Source of the DNA: Bacillus sp. FSL H8-0547
Lineage (GTDB): Bacteria > Bacillota > Bacilli > Bacillales > Bacillaceae
Reading direction: 5' to 3'
Assembly (NCBI GenBank): GCA_038002745.1
Contig: JBBODD010000001.1
Coordinates: forward strand, 3,596,001 to 3,660,000
Length of the DNA: 64,000 nt
The notes beneath the pieces are model-generated. The model did no database searches. It saw only the letters and a list, made by a program, of their open reading frames with translations, and was not told the origin of the DNA. The translations under genes and the position numbers were made by a program. Positions 50,436 to 58,815 of the stretch are shown piece after piece (positions within the stretch are counted from its first letter, which is position 1; each line of letters begins with the position of its first letter).

Positions 50436-51113
50436 AAATACCTCTTTTTCTAGCAAGGTCCTGGGCATTCGTCAGTTAATTTGCGGTCCTGGACTATGTA
50501 AGTCAACTAAATCCGTAACGGCACGGATGCGCTTATCCTGGCGGGGTTCGTTACTACCGACAATCCGGCGAATACATCCAGCTTCAATCGAATTACAACC
50601 AACAATTCTTGCGCTACAACCAACTTTCCTTTTTTTACTACCACCTCCCCATTTAACACACAAATACCTCTTTTTCTAGCAAGATCCTGAGCATTCGTCA
50701 GTTGATTTACGGTCCTCGACTATATAAGTCAACTAAATCCGTGACGGCACGGATCCGCTCATCCGGTCAGGGTGTGTTACTACCGACAATCCGAAGAATA
50801 CATCCAGCTTCATTCGGTTTACTACCAACAATCCATGCGTTACAACCAACTTTCCTTGTTTTACTACCAACCCCCTTTTTAAGACATAAATACCTCTTTT
50901 TCTAGCAAGATCCTGAGCATTTGTCAGTTAATTTGCGGTCCTGGATTATGTAAGTCAACTAAATTCGTGACGGCACGAATCCGCACATCCGGGCAGGGTG
51001 CGTTACTACCGGTAATCCGACGAATACATCCAGCTTCATTCGATTTACTACGAACAATCATTGCATAACTACCAACTTTCCTAATATTACTACCAACCCC
51101 TCTTTTCAGTATT
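50436..51113. repeat. Three tandem direct repeats of 226 bp
   Basis: Units start at 50436, 50662 and 50888 with AAATACCTCTTTTTCTAGCA, exactly 226 nt apart. Each has a first part of about 115 nt (TGTAAGTCAACTAAAT, then ACGGCACGGAT) and a second part with five copies of a TTACTACCAAC-type motif. In unit 1 the CC of these copies falls at 50557, 50578, 50599, 50620 and 50641, and in unit 2 at 50783, 50804, 50825, 50846 and 50867: an exact 21-nt period. Short open frames in both directions are not conserved as proteins. The whole 50273-51250 gap holds no convincing gene. Confidence 0.92.
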
Positions 51114-51302
51114 AGAGGGCAGTGAAAATGCATCCCTATAAAACAGAGTTCGTGAATTACAGGTGAAAAAAGTCACAAGAAGTCCATGTAACATGAAAAA
51201 GCAACCAGTTAAGGGAAATTATACAGATACTCTTTTTCATCTGCTGAGATTATACTATTCTAGTTGATCTCATACTATTTTACTAGGACTGGGGAAGAAG
51301 CC

Positions 51303-52496
51303 ATGAAACTCATATTATCGTTCTTATTGACTATAGCTGCAAGCTTTTTTCTGGTGCCGGCAGGAGCATTTGCGATAGAACCGGATGAACCTGATTTCGA
51401 AGCGCATTTGAAAGAGATCGGATGGGAGAAAAAGGACTACTTAAACTATCTTGAAGGCAAAGGGTGGTCATTTGCTGATTTTGAATCGGCTGATGAATTG
51501 GGGACACCTCTTACTGTAGAATCAATTTTGGAAATGATGGATACATATGAATTGACCCGCGGGCAGCTGAACGAGCTGCTTAGTGAAAACGGTGACATCG
51601 AAGAGGGGCAGGATGTTCTGGAAGGGACGTATCTTATTTTTGCTGAAGATGTGGACATGTATGTTGATTTTTACATGAATGGATGGGAAGGAACGCCTAT
51701 AGATGAGAAGAATCTGGCAGAACTTCTGGGCGTTTACGGATTCCAATCAAGAGAAGAACTTGAGCAGTTTTTAAGAGAACATGATGACTCAATCGAACAC
51801 TATGAGTACATTGAAGATCTTGATTATTCGCTTGATTTTTATATTAACGGTTCCGAAGCGGAGGATGCCATTTCGGATCTGTTTTCTGAAATAGGGTTGA
51901 CCCATGAAGAGATAGAAGCGATTTTCAACTTTCTTTCTACGTTGGAACTTGATGATCCTGTGATTGAAGAGGAAATGATTGAGCTCAGCGAGAGAATGAT
52001 GGAATTTGAAGAGTTTGAGTCATTGAACGATCTGTCGGCTGAGCAAATGGCGGAGCTTCTGGACATTTTTAAAAGCATGCTTGATCTTCTGCAGATCAAT
52101 ACAGATTATTATATAGTGAAGGACGGCAACATGAAGCCGGTATCTTTAAAAAGCATTCTTACAGTTAATGTAGAGAAAGGCTCCCGTCTGCTTATTAAAC
52201 TTTCAAACCTGCAGGAGGAGTTACTGGCAGATATTCTTGTAACGGCTGAAATGTTTGGTTCAGATTTGATTCAGGAAACAGGGGGAGATTTAATGAAAGC
52301 CAATCAAATCGTAAATGAACATCCAGCATATTCAAAACCTGTCAGTGAAAACAAGCCAATAAGCAAGACCGTAAAAGGCGGAGAGCTCCCTGAAACCTCA
52401 ACCGGTGCTGCAGGATACGTACTTGCAGGTATGGTGCTGATTCTTGCAGGAAGCTGGTTTTTACGCAAATACAACATGCAATCCAGGCAGTCATGA
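51303..52496 (+). CDS. Acidic LPxTx cell-wall-anchored surface protein (397 aa)
   Basis: A signal peptide (MKLILSFLLTIAASFFLVPAGAFA) leads a very acidic, helical protein with repeated motifs (EAHLKEIGW, LLSENGDIEEGQ, LAELLGVYGF, DISDLFSEIGLTHEEIEAIFNFL). The C-terminus is a sorting signal: GGELPETSTGAAGY, a hydrophobic helix VLAGMVLILAGSWFL and RKYNMQSRQS. It fits the processed acidic surface proteins that come with class D sortases. The next gene is such a sortase, overlapping by 4 nt, so this is its dedicated substrate. The ATG follows GGGGAAGAAG. Confidence 0.85.
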   Translation: MKLILSFLLTIAASFFLVPAGAFAIEPDEPDFEAHLKEIGWEKKDYLNYLEGKGWSFADFESADELGTPLTVESILEMMDTYELTRGQLNELLSENGDIEEGQDVLEGTYLIFAEDVDMYVDFYMNGWEGTPIDEKNLAELLGVYGFQSREELEQFLREHDDSIEHYEYIEDLDYSLDFYINGSEAEDAISDLFSEIGLTHEEIEAIFNFLSTLELDDPVIEEEMIELSERMMEFEEFESLNDLSAEQMAELLDIFKSMLDLLQINTDYYIVKDGNMKPVSLKSILTVNVEKGSRLLIKLSNLQEELLADILVTAEMFGSDLIQETGGDLMKANQIVNEHPAYSKPVSENKPISKTVKGGELPETSTGAAGYVLAGMVLILAGSWFLRKYNMQSRQS

Positions 52497-53098
52497 AAAA
52501 AAGAAATCTCTTCCTGCTTGTTTCTGCTCTTCTAATAAGCAGCGGAATATGGCTTATGACAACAAATGCCGGCACCATGGCAAAGGGGTATTTTCTTTAT
52601 AGAACCAGTTTAGAACCAAAGGCAGAGAATTTCCCGAAAAACAAAGCTGAAAAACAGACAGCTGCAGCTGAGGATCTTCTCTATCCCAAAAGACCTGAAG
52701 CAGGCGAGCAAATAGGTAATCTTTCCATTCCAAAGCTTGAAGCAAACCTCCCCATTTACCACGGAACGGCTGAAGAAGAATTAGAACAGGGAGTCGGTCA
52801 CTACGCCGGAAGTGTACTGCCTGGTGAAAAGGACAACTCTGTTCTATCCGGCCACAGGGACACTGTCTTTCGAAATCTCGGAGAATTTGGAAAAGGGGAT
52901 CTTCTCATTGTGACCACATCTGCAGGAGAATTCACTTATAAAGTGAGGCAGGTCCGGATTGTTGACAAAGATGACCGCACCGTCATTGTGCCGAAACCAA
53001 AAGCAGTCCTTACGCTTTCAACCTGCTATCCGTTTGCCTTCGCGGGGCCAGCACCTGAGCGTTATATCCTTATTTCAGACCTGCTTGCTGCAAAATAA
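52493..53098 (+). CDS. srtD: Class D sortase
   Basis: A 201-aa transpeptidase anchored by an N-terminal helix (LFLLVSALLISSGIWLMT) that joins LPxTx proteins to the cell wall. The catalytic triad is visible: VLSGHRDTVFR (His near 120), LTLSTCYPF (Cys near 177) and PAPERYILI (Arg near 190). LSIPKLEANLPIYHGT is the typical start of the fold. The length fits class D (YhcS type). Its ATG overlaps the stop of the substrate gene, making a two-gene surface-display unit that ends in a terminator. Confidence 0.9.
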   Translation: MKKRNLFLLVSALLISSGIWLMTTNAGTMAKGYFLYRTSLEPKAENFPKNKAEKQTAAAEDLLYPKRPEAGEQIGNLSIPKLEANLPIYHGTAEEELEQGVGHYAGSVLPGEKDNSVLSGHRDTVFRNLGEFGKGDLLIVTTSAGEFTYKVRQVRIVDKDDRTVIVPKPKAVLTLSTCYPFAFAGPAPERYILISDLLAAK

Positions 53099-53105
53099 CA
53101 TGTGA

Positions 53106-53137
53106 ATGGCGCGCCTCCACGAAAAGGCGCGTCTTTT
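53106..53137 (+). terminator. Terminator after srtD
   Basis: GGCGCGCCT-ccacgaa-AAGGCGCGTC followed by six T. Confidence 0.85.
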
Positions 53138-53210
53138 TTGCATTCCAACTGACCATAAAAGCTGAATGTATGGTATTGTTTAGGAGAATAAGGAGCAAAG
53201 GAGAATCCTC

Positions 53211-53267
53211 ATGCTTACTATAAAAAAAATTCTCCGTTACTTAAAGGGCTCTGGGAGAGGGCGCTGA
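53211..53267 (+). CDS. Possible 18-aa basic peptide
   Basis: An ATG with AAAGGAG 8 nt upstream opens a short frame, MLTIKKILRYLKGSGRGR. The peptide has net charge of about +7 and an amphipathic first half. It is followed by a hairpin (TGACG-aa-CGTCA). There is no homology evidence, and such short frames with ribosome sites can occur by chance. It lies in the 270-nt gap between srtD and a lipoprotein gene. Confidence 0.3.
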   Translation: MLTIKKILRYLKGSGRGR

Positions 53268-53370
53268 CGAACGTCACCCGGAACTATGGAAATAAGAATT
53301 ATATATTTTCTGCCTGCTAATTTGTAACGATATCCTTCTTAAAAACGTCATATGTTTAAGGGGGATTTTT

Positions 53371-53766
53371 ATGAAGAAACTCTTATTGGCAATTGTTTTA
53401 ATTCTATCCGGCTGTTCTATGGAGCCAAAATATCTGAGCGAATTTTATTCAGGTACACTGGATGAAGTAACAAAAGCCGTCATCACGGACGGCAGTTCAG
53501 GATATAGAAAAACAATCAGCGATCAAAAAGAGATAAAAGAATTGATGAACAGGATGCAAAATGTCACCTTCATTCAAGAAGAGAATCAGGAGGACCGCTC
53601 AGGATTCAGGTATGCCATTGCATTCTTTGAAGGCGAAACACAAACGTTTCATTTCTCTTTAAATGAAGTAGATGGAACCTATTATCAAACAGAGCCTGAT
53701 CTCTATCCTCTTATTGATGATTTTTATAAAAAGCTTCCAGAAGAAGAGGAAGCTATTTTCCAATAG
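53371..53766 (+). CDS. Small lipoprotein (131 aa)
   Basis: The N-terminus MKKLLLAIVLILSGCSMEP carries a lipobox (LSGC), so the protein should be anchored to the outer face of the membrane at Cys15. The mature part is a small alpha/beta domain (KAVITDGSSGYRKTISDQKEIKELMNRMQNV, FRYAIAFFEGETQTFHFSLNE). No family is recognised; it resembles many short Bacillus lipoproteins of the YhfM/YtmB type only in layout. AAGGGGG precedes the ATG. The gene end nearly touches the decayed citA. Confidence 0.7.
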   Translation: MKKLLLAIVLILSGCSMEPKYLSEFYSGTLDEVTKAVITDGSSGYRKTISDQKEIKELMNRMQNVTFIQEENQEDRSGFRYAIAFFEGETQTFHFSLNEVDGTYYQTEPDLYPLIDDFYKKLPEEEEAIFQ

Positions 53767-53776
53767 AACTTCAGAA

Positions 53777-54385
53777 TTAGGGTGAAGATTGCCCGTTCGG
53801 CACACTCCAAAGACCAACATCTGCGCTTCCGGTCTCAACAAAGTGTTGTTGTCTGCCTGCTCAAGAATATGGGCAGTCCAGCCGGTCATCCGGGCAGCAG
53901 TGAAGACCGGCGTAAAAAGGTCAGCGCTCATGTTCATGGATTTCATGATGGCTGCAGCATAAAATTCAACATTTGTATATAACGCTCTTCCTGGTTTCAG
54001 CTCCGACAGAATGTTTATCGATGCTTCCTCCACTTTCAAAGAAAGATTCAGCCATTCATCATCTCCCGCTTCTGAAAGCAAAACCGCTTTCAGTGCTTTT
54101 GCCCGGGGATCCCGGGTTTTATAGCCTCTGTGCCCAAACCCCATTAACCGTTCTCCTCTGCACACTTTCTGCCTGATTAATTCTTCAATATCGCTGCTAT
54201 TTGCCGCTTCAGCCAAAAAGGATAGAACCTCAGAAGGCGCTCCTCCGTGAAGAGGCCCTTTCATCGTGCCGATTGCAGATGTTACGGCTGAATGGAAGTC
54301 TGACATCGTTGATGCCGTGACCCTGGCAGAGAAAGCTGATGCGTGTTTCAGCTGCCGTTACTCCTTTTAAACCATGATAAATCAT
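53777..54385 (-). pseudogene. citA: Decayed citrate synthase citA
   Basis: The first codons (MIYHGLKGVTAAETRIS, start at 54385 behind GGGGAGA) match the citA N-terminus. The sequence then jumps to HASAFSARVTASTMSDFHSAV in a different frame, so about 165 codons have been deleted with loss of frame. The remainder (GTMKGPLHGGAPSEV, GFGHRGYKTRDPRA, ALYTNVEFYAA, WTAHILEQADNNTLLRPEAQ) is good citrate synthase, apart from a second frameshift before DVGLWSVPNGQSSP and a stop at 53777. The active-site His and Asp region is partly missing. It cannot make a working enzyme. Confidence 0.9.
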
Positions 54386-54433
54386 GAATATCTCCCCGCT
54401 GTTTATCAGGAGGGTATCCTCAAGCTTAACTGA

Positions 54434-55048
54434 TATACTTCACACCTTTCACTTGCGATATCTCCCTTGATTGCAGATACGATTCTGCCGTTTGTATTAA
54501 AAAGATATACTTCCACGTATCCACAGGTCGAAATTTCCGTTAAAATAGTAGAATCGGCAGAAATTGAACATGCAGTGCTGAGTGAGAGCGCAGATCTTGG
54601 CCTGTTCTGCATGGACAGCTATCACAGTGAAATCACTTCGCAGATCCTTTACAGAGACAGGGTTATTCTTGCAGCTCCTCATGACGGTGCGGATTCAGAG
54701 AATGCGCTGCCGCTTGACCCGGAAGAGCTCTTGACATCAAATTACCTTCTCACACATAATCATCCTGTATACTAGGATTCTCTGTGCCGAGCCGTTAACA
54801 TGATATTTCCCGGAGTACGGATGATGGAAGTCACTCAGATCCACATCACAAAACGTTTTATCGCAGAAGGGCTTGGCGTTTCCTTTCTTCCTGCCTCAAC
54901 GGTGCGCAGAGAATTGCTTGAAGGAAGACTGCTTGAAGTGGACTGTCCATTTCTTCCATTGCCTGAAGCTTGTACATATGCCATTATGAAAGACGTTCAT
55001 AAAAAACAAAAAGAATTTCTAGCTTTTTTAGCGCAATTCAGAATTTGA
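54434..55048 (+). pseudogene. citR: Decayed LysR regulator citR
   Basis: It lies divergently from citA as in B. subtilis. The N-terminal helix-turn-helix (about 85 residues) is missing: the readable part begins LSLAISPLIADTILPFVLKRY, in the effector domain. It continues to LLTHNHPVY, where a TAG at 54773-54775 replaces the expected Trp codon, and resumes in the same frame (DSLCRAVNMIFPGVR, VTQIHITKRFIAEGLGVSFLPAS) to a stop at 55048. The deletion plus nonsense codon leave no functional regulator. Its decay together with citA suggests joint loss of use. Confidence 0.88.
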
Positions 55049-55065
55049 AGGAGGGCTTACGCCTG

Positions 55066-56127
55066 ATGAAAAAAACGATTGTCTTTACAGGAGGCGGCTC
55101 TGCAGGCCACGTGACACCGAATATGGCTATCATTGATGAGCTTGACCGCAGTGCCTGGGACATCCAGTACATTGGTTCAAAAAAAGGAATCGAGAAAGAA
55201 CTGATTGAAAATATCCAGATTCCGTATCACGGCATTTCGAGCGGGAAATTAAGACGCTACATTGATCTTGAAAACGTGAAGGACATCTTCCGGGTTATGA
55301 AGGGCTGCCTTGATGCCAGAAGAGTTTTAAAAAAGCTGAAGCCGTCAGTTGTCTTTTCTAAAGGCGGCTTTGTTACCGTTCCGGTCATTATTGCAGCGAA
55401 ATCTCTCAACATCCCGGTTTTCATCCACGAAAGTGATATGACCCCCGGACTTGCCAATAAAATTGCCCAGCGCTTTGCGACAAAAATTTTCACATCATTT
55501 GAAGAAACACTGGCCTATTTCCCTAAAGAAAAAACCGTTTCAATCGGCTCACCTATCCGCCGCGAAATGTTAAAGGGATCACCAATTAAGGGAAGAGAAC
55601 TTCTCGGTTTTGATGGAAGAAGACCGGTTCTCACAATTATGGGCGGAAGTCTCGGTGCGAGGAAAATCAATGAAACGGTAAGATCGGCACTGCCGAAGCT
55701 GAAAGACTATCAGATCATCCATCTTTGCGGAAAAGGAAACGTGGACGAATCCCTTATCGGCAACAAGGATTACAGACAGTTTGAATATGTTCACGGCGAG
55801 CTTTCCCACTATCTTGCAGCCACTGACTACGTCATCACAAGAGGCGGCTCTAACTCAATCTTTGAGTTTTTGGCACTGAAAATACCGATGCTGATCATCC
55901 CGCTGACAAGAAGCCAGAGCAGAGGAGACCAGATCATGAACGCCAAATCGTTTGAGAAAAAAGGCTATGCGATGATGCTCGAAGAAGAAAACCTGACAGA
56001 GGAATCTCTTCTTACCCATCTGGCCGATCTGAAAACAAACAAAGTGGACATGAAAGATACGATGAACAGACTGAATAAAAAAGATGCGATCGGCATCCTT
56101 GTGGAAGAAATCAATAAGATTGGATAG
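55066..56127 (+). CDS. murG: Second MurG-type UDP-N-acetylglucosamine transferase (353 aa)
   Basis: MurG adds GlcNAc to lipid I to form lipid II on the inner face of the membrane. The motifs are present: FTGGGSAGHVTPNMAI (glycine loop), FSKGGFVTVPVIIAA, FIHESDMTPGLANKIAQRFA, IMGGSLGARKINE and TRGGSNSIFEFLALKIPMLIIPL. The usual murG lies in the division cluster; this one stands alone behind the citR remnant, so it is probably the second copy known from several Bacillus species. GAAGGAGGG lies 10 nt upstream of ATG 55066. Confidence 0.88.
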   Translation: MKKTIVFTGGGSAGHVTPNMAIIDELDRSAWDIQYIGSKKGIEKELIENIQIPYHGISSGKLRRYIDLENVKDIFRVMKGCLDARRVLKKLKPSVVFSKGGFVTVPVIIAAKSLNIPVFIHESDMTPGLANKIAQRFATKIFTSFEETLAYFPKEKTVSIGSPIRREMLKGSPIKGRELLGFDGRRPVLTIMGGSLGARKINETVRSALPKLKDYQIIHLCGKGNVDESLIGNKDYRQFEYVHGELSHYLAATDYVITRGGSNSIFEFLALKIPMLIIPLTRSQSRGDQIMNAKSFEKKGYAMMLEEENLTEESLLTHLADLKTNKVDMKDTMNRLNKKDAIGILVEEINKIG

Positions 56128-56133
56128 CTAAAC

Positions 56134-56163
56134 AAACACGTCATGTCAAATGGCGTGTTTTTT
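56134..56163 (+). terminator. Terminator after murG2
   Basis: AAACACGtCA...TGgCGTGTTT followed by T. Confidence 0.75.
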
Positions 56164-56186
56164 ATCAGGGACGAGGGGGTGTTTTC

Positions 56187-56432
56187 ATGAGTGAAAAAAA
56201 GCAAACCGGTGTTGACAAGCACAATCAGCTGGATAAACTCCCATTCAGCTGCAGCAGCACGAAAAACGGCAGCGTGTTTATAAACTATTTTCACAAGCAG
56301 GTAAAAACCTTAAAAGGAAAAGAAGCAGAGCAATTCCTGAAAAAGGTGGAGGCTGCAGCAGATGAAAAAGCAAAGCAGCTGATCATGGCTAAAATAACAG
56401 GGAATTTTAAACGGGGAAATGAAAAGGGGTAA
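56187..56432 (+). CDS. Unknown small protein (81 aa)
   Basis: A basic, soluble protein with a helical C-terminal half (VKTLKGKEAEQFLKKVEAAADEKAKQLIMAKITGNF). No membrane segment, Cys motif other than FSCSS, or known domain is seen. AGGGGGTG precedes the ATG. It is flanked on both sides by terminators and thus is a separate unit. Confidence 0.65.
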   Translation: MSEKKQTGVDKHNQLDKLPFSCSSTKNGSVFINYFHKQVKTLKGKEAEQFLKKVEAAADEKAKQLIMAKITGNFKRGNEKG

Positions 56433-56485
56433 GCCAAAAAAGGCCAAAGCCGTTTGATTTCAAATATTTTTTGAAAGAGTAATTG

Positions 56486-56517
56486 AATGCTCAGCGAGGC
56501 AGCTGAGCATTTTTTTC
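56486..56517 (+). terminator. Terminator after the 81-aa gene
   Basis: AATGCTCAGC-gaggca-GCTGAGCATT followed by T. Confidence 0.85.
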
Positions 56518-56554
56518 GGTTTCAGGCAAATGCGGCTACTATTTTTACATGGTC

Positions 56555-56584
56555 AAAAACCAACTCGCATCCAAAATCGTCTAA
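56555..56584 (+). promoter_or_regulatory. ECF-type promoter, probably autoregulatory
   Basis: AAAAACC (56555-56561), a 16-nt spacer and CGTC (56578-56581, followed by TAA) resemble the AAC...CGTC promoters read by ECF sigma factors. It is immediately upstream of an ECF sigma gene. Confidence 0.55.
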
Positions 56585-56606
56585 GTAAAGGAAAGGAGGG
56601 GGATAA

Positions 56607-57143
56607 ATGGAAGATTGGGCAGCAGATTTCATAGAAGCAAAAGATTATGAAACTCTCATAGATGAAATCATGCATGAATACGGAACTGAAATTCTAAAGC
56701 TTGTGTACACTTATGTCCGAAATCAGCAGACAGCTGAAGACCTGACTCAGGACATATTTGTCAAATGCTACAGGTCGCTTCATACATATAACGGAAAATC
56801 GAAGCTTAGAACATGGTTATGGAGGATTGCAATCAATAAGTGCAAGGATTATTTAAAGAGCTGGGATTATAAACATATAACTCCGTCAAATGATCACTGG
56901 ACAGATGCACCTTCAAGTGAGGAAACAGAATACGCCGTCATAAAAAAAGAAGAAGAGTCTGAGCTCTTTTCTGCTGTAATGAACCTTCCTGTAAATTACC
57001 GGGAGGTCATCTATCTTTATTATTTTGAAGAGCTTTCCATAGATGAAATCGCCAGGATAACAAGCTGTGCGCCAGGCACGGTAAAAACAAGAATGCGACG
57101 TTCAAAACAGCTTTTAAAAGCGGGCCTGAAGGAGGAATTGTAG
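56607..57143 (+). CDS. ECF-type RNA polymerase sigma factor (178 aa)
   Basis: Region 2 reads YTYVRNQQTAEDLTQDIFVKCYRSLHTYNGKSKLRTWLWRIAINKCKDYLKS, and region 4 reads VMNLPVNYREVIYLYYFEELSIDEIARITSCAPGTVKTRMRRSKQLLK. Length and linker are normal for an ECF factor. The two genes behind it take the place of the usual anti-sigma gene: a PadR-like protein and a HAAS-SEDS membrane protein. An ECF-type promoter precedes it. AAAGGAGGG lies upstream of the ATG. Confidence 0.92.
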   Translation: MEDWAADFIEAKDYETLIDEIMHEYGTEILKLVYTYVRNQQTAEDLTQDIFVKCYRSLHTYNGKSKLRTWLWRIAINKCKDYLKSWDYKHITPSNDHWTDAPSSEETEYAVIKKEEESELFSAVMNLPVNYREVIYLYYFEELSIDEIARITSCAPGTVKTRMRRSKQLLKAGLKEEL

Positions 57144-57551
57144 GTGGAAGAACAATTAAGAAAGCTGAGTAAAAGTTCCGGGAACCAGAATTTTGACAAA
57201 TTGACGTTTACAGAAAAACACAGAGCAGGCGTATGGAAACGCATCAGCAAACAGGAGAAATCACCATCCTGTCTCCTGAAAGATGTTCTGCAGCTTCTGA
57301 TTCATGAGAAAACAGGGTATGAACTGAGCGTTCTTCTAAGAGCAAGAGGCAATTCTGTTTTTGATGAAAATGAGGGAGCCATCTACACCTTTCTTCACGA
57401 GCTTGAAAAAAAAGAATGGATTCAGGCGTCCTGGCATGGAAACCAATCAAAATTTTATGTGATTACTTCCCGGGGAAAGAAGATATTAAAGCGTGAAGAA
57501 AGAAAAGCCGCAGGTACTGAAATTTCCCTCAGTGAACTATTGGAGGGATAA
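57144..57551 (+). CDS. PadR-like winged-helix protein (135 aa)
   Basis: Residues 45-120 carry the PadR pattern: KTGYELSVLLRARGNSVFDENEGAIYTFLHELEKKEWIQASWHGNQSKFYVITSRGKKILK. The N-terminal 40 residues (LRKLSKSSGNQNFDKLTFTEKHRAGVWKRI) are additional. PadR proteins normally repress DNA, but genes of this type often sit next to proteins with HAAS domains. It starts with GTG directly at the sigma gene stop (57143/57144), and so is translated with it. A role as sensor or anti-sigma partner is inferred. Confidence 0.75.
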   Translation: MEEQLRKLSKSSGNQNFDKLTFTEKHRAGVWKRISKQEKSPSCLLKDVLQLLIHEKTGYELSVLLRARGNSVFDENEGAIYTFLHELEKKEWIQASWHGNQSKFYVITSRGKKILKREERKAAGTEISLSELLEG

Positions 57552-57555
57552 AAAT

Positions 57556-58815
57556 ATGATAGAGACAAGGGATTCTTACCTTAGTAAAGTAAAAGAACAA
57601 ATAAAGTCAAAAGATGCTAGAATGATGGTTGAAATGGAATTAAATGCTCATATAGAAAGCATAAAGGAAGACTGGGTGAAGAATGGTCTCACCGCAGATG
57701 AAGCAGAAACAAAAGCAATTGCTCAAATGGGGAATCCTGTAGGAATCGGAAAAGATATGAATAAAATTCACCGGCCAAAAACAGATTGGGTCCTGATTCT
57801 TTTATTCACATTTTGTATGGGAGCAGGATTCCTTCCGGTTTTTATTGGAGAGCAGGTTATGCTTATTAATAAAATCCTGATCTCTATAATCGGAGCAATC
57901 ACTCTATTCGCGTTTATGATGGTCGACTACCGCAGATTGGAAAGGGTTGGCTGGGTTTTTTACATACTGGGAATAGGTTTTTTACTTGTGATACCACCTT
58001 TTGCAAACCAAATTATTAATGGGAGTTTATCCATACAGATTGGTTTCTTCAATTTGGAAAGTCTTATAAGCATCCCATTTCTTTTAGTGGGGTGGGCGTC
58101 TTTTCTGAATAACCTCAGATTAAAAGTTTGGCAAGCCATTCTTTTGTATATCGTGCCAATACTTCTTTTTGCCCAGCTGCCTGCTGTATCAACCGCTGTA
58201 TTATATACGGTCATGGTCAGTGCAATGATTTGCTTCAGCAAGTTTTCAAAAAAAGTCATACTATCATTATTGACAGCGGGGAGTGTTCTCGCAGGCCTTT
58301 TACTTTTTTCCGTATTTGTCTTCTCATCACCTGAACGAAAAAGTCGTCTTGACGCTTTTCTTAATCCGGAAAAGCATTCACATGAAGGAGGTTTTCCCAT
58401 CCTTTATATCAGAGACTTGATTCGGGATGCAGGCTGGTTTGGTCAGCCGCAAAATGAATTTCTAATGGGTGATTCACTGACAAATCTTGTCTTTGTTTCC
58501 ATTACAGCAAGCTTCGGCTGGCTGGTTGCCGGCGCAATTGTCATCCTGCTCTTCCTTTTCAGCTTCCGTCTTGCGGTTTATGTGCCGAGGATGAAACATT
58601 CATTTGGAAGATTGCTGTTTGCAGGAGCAATCTCACTTTTTACGATGCAGGTTGCCGTCAATATTGGTATGGCTTTAGGGCTCCTTCCATTGATGACAAT
58701 GTCTCTTCCGTTTATCAGCTATGGACTGATGCCTGTCCTTTTAAATTCAGCTCTAACCGGCATCGTGCTGAGTGTATATCGGCGAAAAGATCTTATAGGT
58801 TTCGAATCCAGGTAA
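57556..58815 (+). CDS. FtsW/RodA/SpoVE-like (SEDS) membrane protein with N-terminal HAAS domain (419 aa)
   Basis: Residues 1-75 form a helical HAAS/permease-prefix domain (YLSKVKEQIKSKDARMMVEMELNAHIESI, GLTADEAETKAIAQMGNPVGIGKDMNKIHRP). About ten membrane helices of the SEDS glycosyltransferase fold follow, including SRLDAFLNPEKH, ASFGWLVAGAIVILL and the closing LMTMSLPFISYGLMPVLLNSALTGIVL. In RodA/FtsW the catalytic Asp is in the HTDFIF segment; here the aligned segment is SLTNLVF, so Asp appears as Asn. It starts 4 nt after the PadR gene. It may be a regulatory or non-catalytic SEDS protein that controls the sigma factor. Confidence 0.82.
   Translation: MIETRDSYLSKVKEQIKSKDARMMVEMELNAHIESIKEDWVKNGLTADEAETKAIAQMGNPVGIGKDMNKIHRPKTDWVLILLFTFCMGAGFLPVFIGEQVMLINKILISIIGAITLFAFMMVDYRRLERVGWVFYILGIGFLLVIPPFANQIINGSLSIQIGFFNLESLISIPFLLVGWASFLNNLRLKVWQAILLYIVPILLFAQLPAVSTAVLYTVMVSAMICFSKFSKKVILSLLTAGSVLAGLLLFSVFVFSSPERKSRLDAFLNPEKHSHEGGFPILYIRDLIRDAGWFGQPQNEFLMGDSLTNLVFVSITASFGWLVAGAIVILLFLFSFRLAVYVPRMKHSFGRLLFAGAISLFTMQVAVNIGMALGLLPLMTMSLPFISYGLMPVLLNSALTGIVLSVYRRKDLIGFESR

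Noticed and set aside
50431-50905. Small proteins of 82 and 67 aa encoded in the 226-bp repeats
   Set aside because: The frames arise from the repeated DNA, lack ribosome sites, occur on both strands and have low-complexity Pro/Thr/Leu content.
53659-54306. Intact 215-aa citrate synthase
   Set aside because: Only the C-terminal half of citrate synthase is present, its last residues are out of frame, and the true start at 54385 is out of frame with it.
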